Of a stretch of 64,000 nucleotides of DNA, positions 34,578 through 43,109 are shown one piece after another. The stretch's first letter is position 1, and the number at the start of each line of letters is the position of its first letter. The translations under genes and the position numbers were made by a program. This DNA is from CALKZN01 sp964633815 (GTDB taxonomy: Bacteria; Pseudomonadota; Gammaproteobacteria; Arenicellales; Arenicellaceae): NCBI GenBank assembly GCA_964633815.1, contig CAZWHW010000003.1, positions 1 through 64,000 on the forward strand. Direction: 5' to 3'. The notes under the pieces were generated by a model. The model saw only the letters and a program-made list of their open reading frames with translations. It was not told the origin of the DNA and searched no databases.

Positions 34578-35600
34578 ATGAAAATGATAAAAAAAATCTC
34601 TTTATTAACTATTGGTGTGGCAGGTGCAGCCCTCAGTATGACAGCTCAAGCTGCTACGCTTGATGATGTCAAAGCAAGAGGAGTGCTTTCTTGTGGTGTA
34701 AGCACAGGCTTAGCTGGCTTCTCTCAAAAAGATGAAAAAGGTGCATGGAGTGGTTTAGATGTTGATATTTGTCGCGCAGTTGCAGCAGCTGTATTGGGCG
34801 ATGCTGGCAAAGTTCAATATAAACCATTGACTGCGAAAGAGCGTTTTACTGCTTTGCAATCGGGTGAAATTGATATGTTGTCTCGTAACACAACTTGGAC
34901 GCATACCCGTGATACTTCATTGGGTCTGAATTTTGCGGGCACTATTTATTATGATGGCACTAGCTTTATGGTGAGCAAAAAGTTAGGTGTTAGCAGTGCA
35001 AAACAATTAGATGGCGCAAATGCTTGTATTCAAGCAGGTACATCAACTGAATTAGCAATCGCTGATTATTTCCGAGAAAATAATATTTCATATAAGCCCG
35101 TCACATTTGATACATCTGATCAAACGCGTGCGGGTTTTGAATCAGGTCGTTGTGACTTTTTAACATCTGATGGTTCGCAATTAGCGGCACTTCGAATTGG
35201 TTTGAAAGACCCAGCTGGTGCAGTAATTTTGCCTGAAGTTATTTCTAAAGAGCCACTAGGTCCAGTTGTTCGCCAAGGTGATGATCAATGGTTCAATATT
35301 GTTAAGTGGACAGTCAATGCTTTGATTGAAGCAGAAGAGCAAGGCGTAACAGCAGCTAATGTTGATGACAAACTAGCTAATGGCAAACCAGCAAATAAGC
35401 GTCTTCTAGGTGGCGAAGGTGAATTAGGCAAGAACTTAGGCATAAGCGCTGACTGGGCTTATCAAGTGATCAAGCAAGTAGGCAACTATTCAGAATCATT
35501 TGAGCGTAATGTGGGTCAAGGTTCATCATTGAAGCTTGGACGTGGTGTGAACGCATTATGGAAAGATGGTGGGATATTATACTCACCAGCAATGCGCTAA
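34578..35600 (+). CDS. aapJ: General L-amino-acid ABC transporter, substrate-binding protein
   Basis: About 340 residues. MKMIKKISLLTIGVAGAALSMTAQA is a signal peptide. The mature part follows the AapJ/BztA type: LDDVKARGVLSCGVSTGLAGF, WSGLDVDICRAVAAAVLGD, LTAKERFTALQSGEIDMLSRNTTWT and FLTSDGSQLAALR. It captures a broad set of L-amino acids in the periplasm for the AapQMP channel. The start is ATG 34578, with GGAG six bases upstream; the open frame extends to 34488 but lacks a signal there. It lies after a 220-base leader with a 17-bp inverted repeat, and a terminator follows it, which fits higher expression than the permease genes. Confidence 0.93.
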   Translation: MKMIKKISLLTIGVAGAALSMTAQAATLDDVKARGVLSCGVSTGLAGFSQKDEKGAWSGLDVDICRAVAAAVLGDAGKVQYKPLTAKERFTALQSGEIDMLSRNTTWTHTRDTSLGLNFAGTIYYDGTSFMVSKKLGVSSAKQLDGANACIQAGTSTELAIADYFRENNISYKPVTFDTSDQTRAGFESGRCDFLTSDGSQLAALRIGLKDPAGAVILPEVISKEPLGPVVRQGDDQWFNIVKWTVNALIEAEEQGVTAANVDDKLANGKPANKRLLGGEGELGKNLGISADWAYQVIKQVGNYSESFERNVGQGSSLKLGRGVNALWKDGGILYSPAMR

Positions 35601-35612
35601 TTGAAATTGAAC

Positions 35613-35641
35613 AAAAAGGGGCACAGTTTGTGCCCCTTTTT
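35613..35641 (+). terminator. Intercistronic terminator between aapJ and aapQ
   Basis: A 13-bp perfect stem (35613-35625 and 35629-35641, core GGGGCACA/TGTGCCCC) with a GTT loop and five T closing the 3' arm. It sits 12 bases past the aapJ stop. Partial read-through would give more binding protein than permease, a common ABC-operon arrangement. Confidence 0.88.
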
Positions 35642-35697
35642 ATTGACTATAGAGGTTTGGACAAGGAAGTTTGAATCAAAGTTTAAAATAATCTGCC

Positions 35698-36924
35698 ATG
35701 TTTAAGCCAAAAACTACAGAACAAATTAAAGCTGCAACTCGTGAAACTGCATCTGGTTCACATGCGTTCTATAACAATCCGAAATATCGTGGATGGATTT
35801 ACCAAGCATTACTTGTTTTTGGTTTAGGCTATTTCTTTTTTACTATTATTACTAACACGCTAGGTAACTTAGAAGCTGCGGGTATTAAAAGTGGTTTCAG
35901 TTTTTTAGAAAATGCTGCGGGCTATGATGTACTCATGTCGCTTATCCCGTTTGAGTCTACTGACACGTATTTTAGAGTGTTTGTTGTCGGCTTTCTTAAT
36001 ACAATATTAGTTTCAGTTTTAGGCATCTTTTTCGCGACGATTTTAGGGTTTATTTTTGGTGTGATGTATTTCTCTAAAAACTTCCTTATTAAGCGTGCTT
36101 CTGTTATTTATGTTGAGATTTTTCGTAATATTCCTCTATTATTACAAATATTCTTTTGGTATTTTGCCGTGCTTGCAACCTTGCCTGGGGTTCGAAACAG
36201 TCTGAGTTTAGGCGAAGCAGTATTCTTAAATGTTCGTGGTTTATTTTTTCCTAAGTTAATTGGAGGTAGTGGTTCTAGCTTGGTTTATGCTGCGATCGCG
36301 ATAGCTTTAATTAGTGCGTATGTCATTAAGGTTTGGGCGAAAAAACGTCAAGATGAAACGGGTCAACAATTTCCGGTCATGTGGACTGCGTTAGGCCTCA
36401 TTATTGGTTTGCCATTATTTGCATCATTAATCTCTTCTCTATTTGTTGGTGCGCCTTTTAGCGTGGAATATCCAGAATTAAAAGGCTTTGGCTTTCGTGG
36501 TGGTATTACTGTTATTCCTGAACTAATGGCATTAGTTACCGCTTTATCGGTTTATACAGGTGCATTTATTGCTGAAGCAGTTAGGGCGGGCATTCAGTCT
36601 GTGCCAAAAGGTCAAACTGAAGCTGCGCGCAGCGTTGGTTTGAAAGAAAGTAAGATTATGTCATTGATAATTGTGCCACAGGCTATGCGAGTAATCGTCC
36701 CTCTACTTAATTCGGAATACCAAAGCTTAGTCAAAAATTCTACCTTGGCAGCAGCAATTGCTTATCCAGATTTATTTAATGTCTTTATTGGAACAGCGCT
36801 TAATCAAACTGGGCAAGCTATTGAAACAATTTTTATGGCCATCATCGTTTATTTTGTAGTGAATATGTTGATTTCATTTATCATGAACCGGTTCAATAGT
36901 AATGTTGAATTGGTAGGTCGATAG
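35698..36924 (+). CDS. aapQ: Amino-acid ABC transporter permease AapQ
   Basis: A 408-residue inner-membrane permease. It is longer than usual polar amino-acid permeases because of an N-terminal extension and inserted helices, as in the AapQ/BztB type. Transmembrane segments include WIYQALLVFGLGYFFFTII, FLNTILVSVLGIFFATILGFI and several more. IYVEIFRNIPLLLQIFFWYF and the EAA-type loop GAFIAEAVRAGIQSVPKGQTEAARSVGL, which docks on the ATPase, are clear. It pairs with AapM to form the pore. It starts at ATG 35698, 57 bases after the terminator, and has no evident ribosome site. Confidence 0.92.
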   Translation: MFKPKTTEQIKAATRETASGSHAFYNNPKYRGWIYQALLVFGLGYFFFTIITNTLGNLEAAGIKSGFSFLENAAGYDVLMSLIPFESTDTYFRVFVVGFLNTILVSVLGIFFATILGFIFGVMYFSKNFLIKRASVIYVEIFRNIPLLLQIFFWYFAVLATLPGVRNSLSLGEAVFLNVRGLFFPKLIGGSGSSLVYAAIAIALISAYVIKVWAKKRQDETGQQFPVMWTALGLIIGLPLFASLISSLFVGAPFSVEYPELKGFGFRGGITVIPELMALVTALSVYTGAFIAEAVRAGIQSVPKGQTEAARSVGLKESKIMSLIIVPQAMRVIVPLLNSEYQSLVKNSTLAAAIAYPDLFNVFIGTALNQTGQAIETIFMAIIVYFVVNMLISFIMNRFNSNVELVGR

Positions 36925-36937
36925 GAGCTTAATTAGC

Positions 36938-38062
36938 ATGGCAAACTCATTTAAAACAAACCCTGTTACATTTGAACCAAAACCAGCGCAAGCAGCGCCA
37001 AGTTCTTCTGTTGGTTTTATTGCATGGTTACGAGAGAATTTATTTTCATCCATTCCTAGCACGCTTGTCACTATAGCGATAGTTGCCTTATTAGTTCGTG
37101 TAGTGCCAGGCATTATAAACTGGATGTTTATTTCAGCTGATTGGTCGGGCACAAGCCAAGCTGAATGTGTGTCAGGTGGCGCATGTTGGGTTTTTATTAA
37201 CGCATGGGCGCAACAGTTTTTTTATGGAAGCTACCCTGATGGCCAACTTTGGCGTGTAAATTTATCGTTAATATTGCTGTTCGCGGTCATTATGATGTCT
37301 TTCACGCTACCGCAAAGGTATCGTCTACGAATTAGTATTCCATTGTTTCTAGTATTGCCATTTATTTGTATTGCAATTTTAGATGGCAGGTTGGTAGGGC
37401 TTGATTATGTAAATACTGATTTCTGGGGTGGTTTTTCACTAAATGTATTAATGGCTGCTGCTGCGATTATTGTGGCATTCCCATTTAGTTTCTTGTGGGC
37501 TTTAGGTAGGCGTTCTGATATGCCACTAGCACGTTCTATTAGCGTTGTATTTATTGAGTTTTTTCGTGGCGTACCAGTATTGGCATTATTCTTTATGGGT
37601 TCGGTCATGTTGCCATTATTCTTTGCAGAAGGCACCAATGTGGATAAATTGATTCGCGTATGGATTGTGCTGATTTTGTTTATGTCGGGTTATATGGCAG
37701 AAGTCTTTCGTGGCGGTTTTCAGGCTATTCCATCAGGGCAATATGAGGCAGCTGATTCGGTTGGTTTAAGCTATTGGCAAAAAACGTTATTAATTATTTT
37801 GCCTCAAGTTATTAAAGTCTCGATGCCGAACATTTTAGCAACATTCGTGATGCTGTTTAAGAATACAGTGTTCTTATTGATTATCGGTATCCCAGAGGTA
37901 TTACAGCTACTACTCACAGCATTAAGTAACTCCAATTGGTTAGGTGGTCATGCGATTGAAGGCTATGTTTTTATTGGATTAATTTTTTGGATATGCTGTT
38001 TCAGCATGTCATTGCTTTCGAACAAAATTGAACGTGATTTAGACACTGATAAACGTGACTAA
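36938..38062 (+). CDS. aapM: Amino-acid ABC transporter permease AapM
   Basis: A 374-residue inner-membrane permease, partner of AapQ. Helices are visible at SIPSTLVTIAIVALLVRVV, LWRVNLSLILLFAVIMMSF and in the C-terminal half; VFIEFFRGVPVLALFFMGSV and the coupling loop YMAEVFRGGFQAIPSGQYEAADSVGL match the HisMQ family. The CVSGGACWVFINAW segment is typical of AapM/BztC N-terminal regions. AGGAG stands before ATG 36938, 13 bases after aapQ. It is co-transcribed with aapQ and aapP. Confidence 0.92.
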   Translation: MANSFKTNPVTFEPKPAQAAPSSSVGFIAWLRENLFSSIPSTLVTIAIVALLVRVVPGIINWMFISADWSGTSQAECVSGGACWVFINAWAQQFFYGSYPDGQLWRVNLSLILLFAVIMMSFTLPQRYRLRISIPLFLVLPFICIAILDGRLVGLDYVNTDFWGGFSLNVLMAAAAIIVAFPFSFLWALGRRSDMPLARSISVVFIEFFRGVPVLALFFMGSVMLPLFFAEGTNVDKLIRVWIVLILFMSGYMAEVFRGGFQAIPSGQYEAADSVGLSYWQKTLLIILPQVIKVSMPNILATFVMLFKNTVFLLIIGIPEVLQLLLTALSNSNWLGGHAIEGYVFIGLIFWICCFSMSLLSNKIERDLDTDKRD

Positions 38063-38089
38063 TACAAGTTTTTTTTAGGTAATAAAAAT

Positions 38090-38860
38090 ATGAATGCAAA
38101 CATAGAACAACAGAGCACATCTGACGACATTATTGTCATTAAAGACTTAAATAAATGGTATGGTGACTTTCATGTGCTCAAAGATATTAATCTAAGCGTC
38201 AAAAAAAGTGAACGTATTGTTATTTGTGGCCCATCAGGTTCTGGCAAATCGACCATGATTCGCTGTATCAATCGCTTAGAAGAATTTCAACGCGGTTCAT
38301 TAATCGTGGATGGCGTTGAGATGATTGATGATGTCAAAAATATTGAAGCCATACGCCGAGAAGTTGGCATGGTATTTCAACACTTCAATTTGTTTCCACA
38401 TTTGACGATTTTAGAAAACCTAACGCTCGGCCAGGTATGGGTGCAAAAGAAGGCAAAAGCGGAAGCTGAAGCTGTTGCGATGAAGTATTTAGAGCGTGTA
38501 AAAATCCCTGATCAAGCAAATAAATATCCAGGCCAGTTATCAGGAGGTCAACAGCAACGTGTTGCGATTGCTCGCTCTCTTTGTATGGCGCCAAAGGTTA
38601 TGCTGTTTGATGAACCAACATCTGCATTAGATCCAGAAATGATCAAAGAAGTATTAGATGTCATGGTCGAGCTTGCTGATGAAGAAGGCATGACCATGCT
38701 TTGCGTCACCCATGAAATGGGTTTTGCCAAAAAAGTGGCTGACCGCGTGATTTTCATGGATGCCGGTGAAATTGTTGAACAAAATACACCGCACGAGTTC
38801 TTTGATAACCCACAAGTAGATCGTACGCAAAAATTCTTAGAGCAAATTTTGGATCACTAA
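38090..38860 (+). CDS. aapP: Amino-acid ABC transporter ATPase AapP
   Basis: A 256-residue ABC ATPase powering the AapQM channel. Walker A is GPSGSGKST, the Q-loop is VGMVFQHFNLFPHLT, the signature is LSGGQQQRVAIARSL, Walker B is KVMLFDEPTSALDPEM and the switch His is in CVTHEMGFAKKVADRV. The sequence is very close to the GlnQ/AapP group. It lies 27 bases after aapM and ends the operon. Assignment to the amino-acid class is firm; exact substrates follow from AapJ. Confidence 0.94.
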   Translation: MNANIEQQSTSDDIIVIKDLNKWYGDFHVLKDINLSVKKSERIVICGPSGSGKSTMIRCINRLEEFQRGSLIVDGVEMIDDVKNIEAIRREVGMVFQHFNLFPHLTILENLTLGQVWVQKKAKAEAEAVAMKYLERVKIPDQANKYPGQLSGGQQQRVAIARSLCMAPKVMLFDEPTSALDPEMIKEVLDVMVELADEEGMTMLCVTHEMGFAKKVADRVIFMDAGEIVEQNTPHEFFDNPQVDRTQKFLEQILDH

Positions 38861-38878
38861 TAATTAAACTTGTGGTTT

Positions 38879-39298
38879 TTAACATTTGTTTTGCCAGTGA
38901 GAAAAGTATTGCCATTTTAAATAGCTGAACTTATAGCCAAATTCAATTTGAGTATAAATACAGGCAATTCGCCAAACTTCTTTTTGATTGGTGATACCCA
39001 TTTTTAAAATTTGTTCAGCGATAGATTGAAAAACAGCTAATTTAATAGATCTAGTTGAACTGATTTTTTGTGGCGCGATTATTTGCTGAATTGCCATATT
39101 AAGCACTTCTCTTGGTAAAGACGACCCACCTAATTTTTTATAATCACTATAAAAACAATGTAATGGTATTTTTTCAATTTGCTGTGCGCTGAGGACTGGA
39201 ATATGTGTTGAATAAGAATGACATTTTTTATCAGTTACCATTTTCTCAATTGTTGAGAAAAATTTGTTTGATAAGCTAACTGCAGTAAAACTTTTCAT
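38879..39298 (-). CDS. Hypothetical protein beside the MocR regulator
   Basis: A 139-residue protein that I do not recognise. It has no signal peptide or membrane helix. It is rich in Ser, Lys, Gln and Ile, with predicted helices at about 75-115 (LNMAIQQIIA, IKLAVFQSIAEQILKMG) and three scattered Cys. It starts at ATG 39298, divergent from the MocR gene (160 bases between starts), with three ATACAGAT-type sites in the gap, and is convergent with aapP (18 bases between stops). Shared control with the regulator is likely from position; the function is unknown. Confidence 0.55.
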   Translation of the reverse strand: MKSFTAVSLSNKFFSTIEKMVTDKKCHSYSTHIPVLSAQQIEKIPLHCFYSDYKKLGGSSLPREVLNMAIQQIIAPQKISSTRSIKLAVFQSIAEQILKMGITNQKEVWRIACIYTQIEFGYKFSYLKWQYFSHWQNKC

Positions 39299-39370
39299 AA
39301 GCCACCTTCCTGAATCATCATTTATATTGTTGAAATTGATTGAAACAGTATAAAAAGTCCGTTAATGTAA

Positions 39371-39452
39371 ATACAGATCTAAAAATATTTTTATAAAGCG
39401 ATACAGATGGTAAATTTTGTATCTGTATATATAAAATTAATTAAAACTGTAT
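39371..39452. promoter_or_regulatory. Repeated ATACAGAT sites between divergent genes
   Basis: ATACAGAT occurs at 39371-39378 and again exactly 30 bases on at 39401-39408; the reverse complement ATCTGTAT is at 39421-39428, and a shorter CTGTAT at 39447-39452, seven bases before the MocR start. Repeats on one face of the helix suggest binding by the divergently encoded MocR protein, whose family uses direct repeats. Auto-regulation and control of the 139-residue gene are inferences. Confidence 0.55.
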
Positions 39453-39458
39453 TGATAT

Positions 39459-40874
39459 ATGAACAAGTACGAAAAACTCGCTAAAGAACTGCATCAACAG
39501 ATCAACGACGGGCAATTTCAAGCGAATTTGAAATTGCCCAGTGTCAGACAACTTTGTGACAGACATGACTTAAGTATGTCTACGGTAGTTAAAGCACTTG
39601 AAACTTTGCAGCAAGATGGAATTATAGAAAGCCGTGATCGTTCAGGTTTTTATATCAGCGCTGAAAAAAAGCGTTATTCGCCCGAGCCTGAATCGAGTTA
39701 TATCTTAGAAAAACCGACTCAAATTGATAATCAAGATTTAGTGTTAGGCTTAATGCGTTCTTTTTATGAGCCTAATGCATTTAATATCGGTGCAGCGATT
39801 CCAGATACCAGTTTTTTGCCAGCTAAAGAAGTGGATAAAGCTTCACGACAAGCGATGCGTAAATCAAGCTATCAGCGTGATAAATATCAAGCAATGCCGG
39901 GTAATAGAAAGCTGTTAGAAAAGATAAGTCAATATATGAACAATATTAGCTGCGATGTTGCTCCTGAAGATATTTTGATCACTAACGGGTGTCAGGAAGC
40001 GGTCATGTTGACACTCATCACACTATTGGAAAAAGGCACTACAGTTGCAGTGGAAACACCGACCTATCCTGGTTTTTTGCAAGTAATTGAATTGCTTAAA
40101 CTAGAAGTGATTGAAATACCTACAGATCCACGTACAGGGATTAGTATTGGCGCATTAGAATTAGCCTCTCAGCAATGGGATATTGAATGTTTATTGTTGT
40201 CGAGTAATTACAGCAACCCTAATTCTGCGAGGATACCAACCCCAAAAAAACAGACCTTGTTGTCGCTTTGTGAACGTCTAGGAATTCATATTATTGAAGA
40301 TGATGTGTACGGCGATTTAAGTCATGATCCTTATTACAGACCTAGACCTTTAAAAAGCTTTGATGAAAATAATATTGTGACTTATTGCAGTTCGTTTTCA
40401 AAAACAATTTCTCCTGGTTTGCGTTTAGGTTGGGTTGTGGATAAAAAACATAGTAAAACGTTGCAATATAATAAATATGTATCTGGGTTATCGACAGTCA
40501 CAACGAGTCAATACACAGTTGCGGAATACTTAAGTTTAGGTAAGCATGAACGGTATTTGCAATCGGTGCGTCGCCGTTATGCAGTGCAAACAAACACCAT
40601 GGTAGAGAAACTGCATAAATTAATGCCTGAAGGCACGCGTTTTTCGCAAGCGACAGGCGGCTTTCTGGTGTGGATGTCTTTACCTGGAGGAATGGATACG
40701 CTCAAACTGTTAGATAAAACAGTTGTCCGTGGCGTGAGTTTTACTCCAGGTGTGTTATTTTCCGCGAGTAATAAATATAACGATTGCTTACGGATTAATT
40801 GTTCTATGGAATTTGACGATCGAGTAGAAAATGCGCTGAAAGTGTTGACTGAAGAAGTCTACAACATGCTTTAA
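39459..40874 (+). CDS. MocR-type (GntR/aminotransferase) transcriptional regulator
   Basis: A 471-residue fusion. Residues 1-70 are a GntR winged helix (YEKLAKELHQQINDGQFQANLKLPSVRQLCDRHDLS, then VVKALETLQQDGIIESRDRSGFYI). Residues about 110-471 are a fold-type I aminotransferase domain, with ITNGCQEAVMLTL, the ETPTYPGF loop, NYSNPNSARIP, IIEDDVYGDL and SFSKTISPGLRLGW, where the Lys of SFSK binds PLP. MocR regulators sense PLP adducts or amino compounds. It starts at ATG 39459 without a clear ribosome site. It lies near the aap operon and may control it, as suggested by the shared AACTGTATTG element. Confidence 0.9.
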   Translation: MNKYEKLAKELHQQINDGQFQANLKLPSVRQLCDRHDLSMSTVVKALETLQQDGIIESRDRSGFYISAEKKRYSPEPESSYILEKPTQIDNQDLVLGLMRSFYEPNAFNIGAAIPDTSFLPAKEVDKASRQAMRKSSYQRDKYQAMPGNRKLLEKISQYMNNISCDVAPEDILITNGCQEAVMLTLITLLEKGTTVAVETPTYPGFLQVIELLKLEVIEIPTDPRTGISIGALELASQQWDIECLLLSSNYSNPNSARIPTPKKQTLLSLCERLGIHIIEDDVYGDLSHDPYYRPRPLKSFDENNIVTYCSSFSKTISPGLRLGWVVDKKHSKTLQYNKYVSGLSTVTTSQYTVAEYLSLGKHERYLQSVRRRYAVQTNTMVEKLHKLMPEGTRFSQATGGFLVWMSLPGGMDTLKLLDKTVVRGVSFTPGVLFSASNKYNDCLRINCSMEFDDRVENALKVLTEEVYNML

Positions 40875-40891
40875 CTGGCTGGATCGAATTC

Positions 40892-41965
40892 TTATTTAAT
40901 CGTTAATTGATACTTTTCTTCTAAAGTCTTGGTGTTGATTTTGATTTGATTGGATTCAATATCGCCATCTTTGATGGTTGGATTGCCACTTTTAGAAATT
41001 TTCGCTGAAATTTGAATATCTTCAAATTGAGTAATAGTTGCTTGTGGCAACATGGCGTCTTGTTCAGTTAATGTCACAGTTGCAGGCAAATCAGCAACAG
41101 TTAAACGTTTCACTGCCAGTGGAGCTGGAGGTCCTTCAACTGCACGGGCAAATACAAATATCGTGTCTTTATCATTAATAGTTGGGTTGTTTGCACGCAA
41201 AGTGTCATCTAATGCAACATCAATGGTGATTTCGGGTTTTGCAGCGATATCTTGTTCATTAATCGTGACTGAACCATGTGAAAGTAAAAAATCACGTCGT
41301 TCATCTAGTTCTGCGATGATGTCTTTTAAAGCTGCTTCTTGCGGTGTATTGGCAACCAATGGTAGAAGTCTTTCCCAATGAGCTCGAGCCGCTTCATCCT
41401 CGCCGTCTTGAACGGCTGACATGCCAGATAACCATAACCCTTGAGGGTGGTTAGGATCTTTTGACATTGCATTTTCAAGTAATTGTTTTGCTCGCAGATT
41501 AATATTACCTTGCTCTACAAAAGCGTAGGCATCAGCAGTTTTAACTAAGGTGTCCGCATCTGTTTGGCCTAATTCGATAAGCTTCTCTAAGGTTAGCACT
41601 GCTAATCGTGTTTGATTGCTAATTAGGTACGTAGTAGCTAATAAATTTAAGCTTTCGATATCTTCAGGATTTTCGTTCACTTTAGCGCGCAATGAATCAA
41701 TAGCACGTTGAATTTGTTCAGGACTTAATTGGCTACGAGATAATAGACTATCAATATCGCTGGTATTATGAGTGTCAGCAGTGAGTTGTTTTTCTAGATT
41801 AAATGCTTTCGGTGTGCCAATTTGTGCATACATGATGGCAACAAGCAATGGAGCAGTAAAGACCAACGCCAATGTTTGCCATTTTTTTAGGTCATTGGCT
41901 CCAGCGATAAGGTAGACCAATGCAATGAGCGTCAAAACTGCAGAGATAATGAGAAACAATAACAT
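40892..41965 (-). CDS. ccmI: Cytochrome c biogenesis protein CcmI
   Basis: A 357-residue membrane protein. Two N-terminal helices (LLFLIISAVLTLIALVYLIAG and WQTLALVFTAPLLVAIMYA) anchor it. A periplasmic TPR region follows (about 85-235: ALLATTYLISNQTRLAVLTLEKLIELG-type repeats), with a C-terminal beta-rich domain (about 245-357) containing IFVFARAVEGPPAPLAVKRL. CcmI holds apocytochrome c for the CcmFH heme lyase. It is the last gene of the ccm operon, 24 bases after ccmH, and converges on the MocR gene. Confidence 0.9.
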   Translation of the reverse strand: MLLFLIISAVLTLIALVYLIAGANDLKKWQTLALVFTAPLLVAIMYAQIGTPKAFNLEKQLTADTHNTSDIDSLLSRSQLSPEQIQRAIDSLRAKVNENPEDIESLNLLATTYLISNQTRLAVLTLEKLIELGQTDADTLVKTADAYAFVEQGNINLRAKQLLENAMSKDPNHPQGLWLSGMSAVQDGEDEAARAHWERLLPLVANTPQEAALKDIIAELDERRDFLLSHGSVTINEQDIAAKPEITIDVALDDTLRANNPTINDKDTIFVFARAVEGPPAPLAVKRLTVADLPATVTLTEQDAMLPQATITQFEDIQISAKISKSGNPTIKDGDIESNQIKINTKTLEEKYQLTIK

Positions 41966-41989
41966 AGCTTTTTTATGTCTTTATAGAGA

Positions 41990-42499
41990 TTAATCTGAAC
42001 TTTCTTGTGTATCTAAAGCAGCAGCATTGCGGATAATAATTCGAACAACAAAAATGACCACACCTAGCAATAGAAATAAAGGCCCAAGCCAAAGTAACAG
42101 GGTTTTACCAGAGAATTGGGGTTTATATAAAACAAACTCACCATAGCGTGCAAGCATGAATTCCTTGATTTCTCCTTTGCCTTTATTGGCTAAGACCATC
42201 TCATAGACTTTATTACGTAAATCCACAGCAATTTCAGCATTAGAGTCAGCAATGTTTTGGTTTTGACATTTTGGGCATCGCAGCTCCAAAATCAAGTCAT
42301 CGTATATGTTGCGCTGTGAGTCATTGTCAAAAGATAGTATTTCGGTAGCGCCAGTATTTGTAGTGGAGGAGGCATTAATGTCAGTATTCTGGGCTTGCGC
42401 AGGAATTGCAAAAACACAAGCGACTACTAATAATACAGCCAGTATCCAAGATGGATGAAAGTGTTGAATCACGTTAAATTGTTTATTCGCAAGATGCAT
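41990..42499 (-). CDS. ccmH: Cytochrome c maturation protein CcmH
   Basis: A 169-residue protein. An N-terminal hydrophobic segment (WILAVLLVVACVFAIPAQAQ) is the signal or anchor; a second helix at about 135-155 (LLLWLGPLFLLLGVVIFVVRI) follows. The periplasmic part has ELRCPKCQNQNIADSNAEIA, the LRCPxCQ redox motif that reduces the haem-binding CXXCH of apocytochrome c. It is fused to no TPR part; that role is in CcmI. ATG 42499 overlaps the ccmG end by 17 bases, indicating coupled translation. Confidence 0.94.
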   Translation of the reverse strand: MHLANKQFNVIQHFHPSWILAVLLVVACVFAIPAQAQNTDINASSTTNTGATEILSFDNDSQRNIYDDLILELRCPKCQNQNIADSNAEIAVDLRNKVYEMVLANKGKGEIKEFMLARYGEFVLYKPQFSGKTLLLWLGPLFLLLGVVIFVVRIIIRNAAALDTQESSD

Positions 42500-43109
42500 T
42501 GGTATTAATTTCTCTATCTAAGAAAAAAGGGGTGATCACTTCGTGAATAATTGTTTCACAAATGGGACCTACATGTTTGTGTTGTATCACTCCGTTAGCG
42601 TCGACTAAAAATGTTTCCGGTACACCATAAACGCCTAAGTCTATGCCTAGCGATCCTTCGAAGTCGTAAATAATATTTTGATAAGGGTTTTTTAGTTCAG
42701 CCAACCATTGTCTAGCTTCATCCGCTTGATCTTTATAATTCAAACCAACTAAATTCCAATCAGTTTGTTTGGCAATATCATTAAATAACGGGTGCTCAAT
42801 TCGGCAAGCGGCACACCATGAGGCCCAAATATTTAATAACCATTTTTTACCAGCAAAGCTATTCTGATCAATTGTTTTATTTTGGAATGCGTGGCTTGAT
42901 TCGCTGGTTTTCAATAATTCAGCTTCATCTGTGACCAGTGAAGGCAATGAGAATTCCGGCACAGATTGGCCAATTAGTGGCGATGGCAAGAGTTGGGTGT
43001 CACGATCTAGTGTACTGTAAAATAAAACACATAGTGATAAAAACACCAACAAAGGGATGGCAAATCGTAAAGCCTTCATTGCACCATTTTTATTGTCAAC
43101 TTGTTTCAT
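42483..43109 (-). CDS. ccmG: Thioredoxin-like CcmG/DsbE
   Basis: A 208-residue periplasmic thiol reductant tethered by an N-terminal helix (LRFAIPLLVFLSLCVLFYST). The thioredoxin fold shows WLLNIWASWCAACRIEHP with the active CxxC (C-A-A-C) and GVYGVPETFLVDANG with the cis-Pro loop. It passes electrons from DsbD-type proteins to CcmH or apocytochrome. Its ATG overlaps the ccmF stop by one base (TAATG). The CAAC pair differs from the CPTC seen in E. coli CcmG. Confidence 0.93.
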   Translation of the reverse strand: MKQVDNKNGAMKALRFAIPLLVFLSLCVLFYSTLDRDTQLLPSPLIGQSVPEFSLPSLVTDEAELLKTSESSHAFQNKTIDQNSFAGKKWLLNIWASWCAACRIEHPLFNDIAKQTDWNLVGLNYKDQADEARQWLAELKNPYQNIIYDFEGSLGIDLGVYGVPETFLVDANGVIQHKHVGPICETIIHEVITPFFLDREINTNASCE

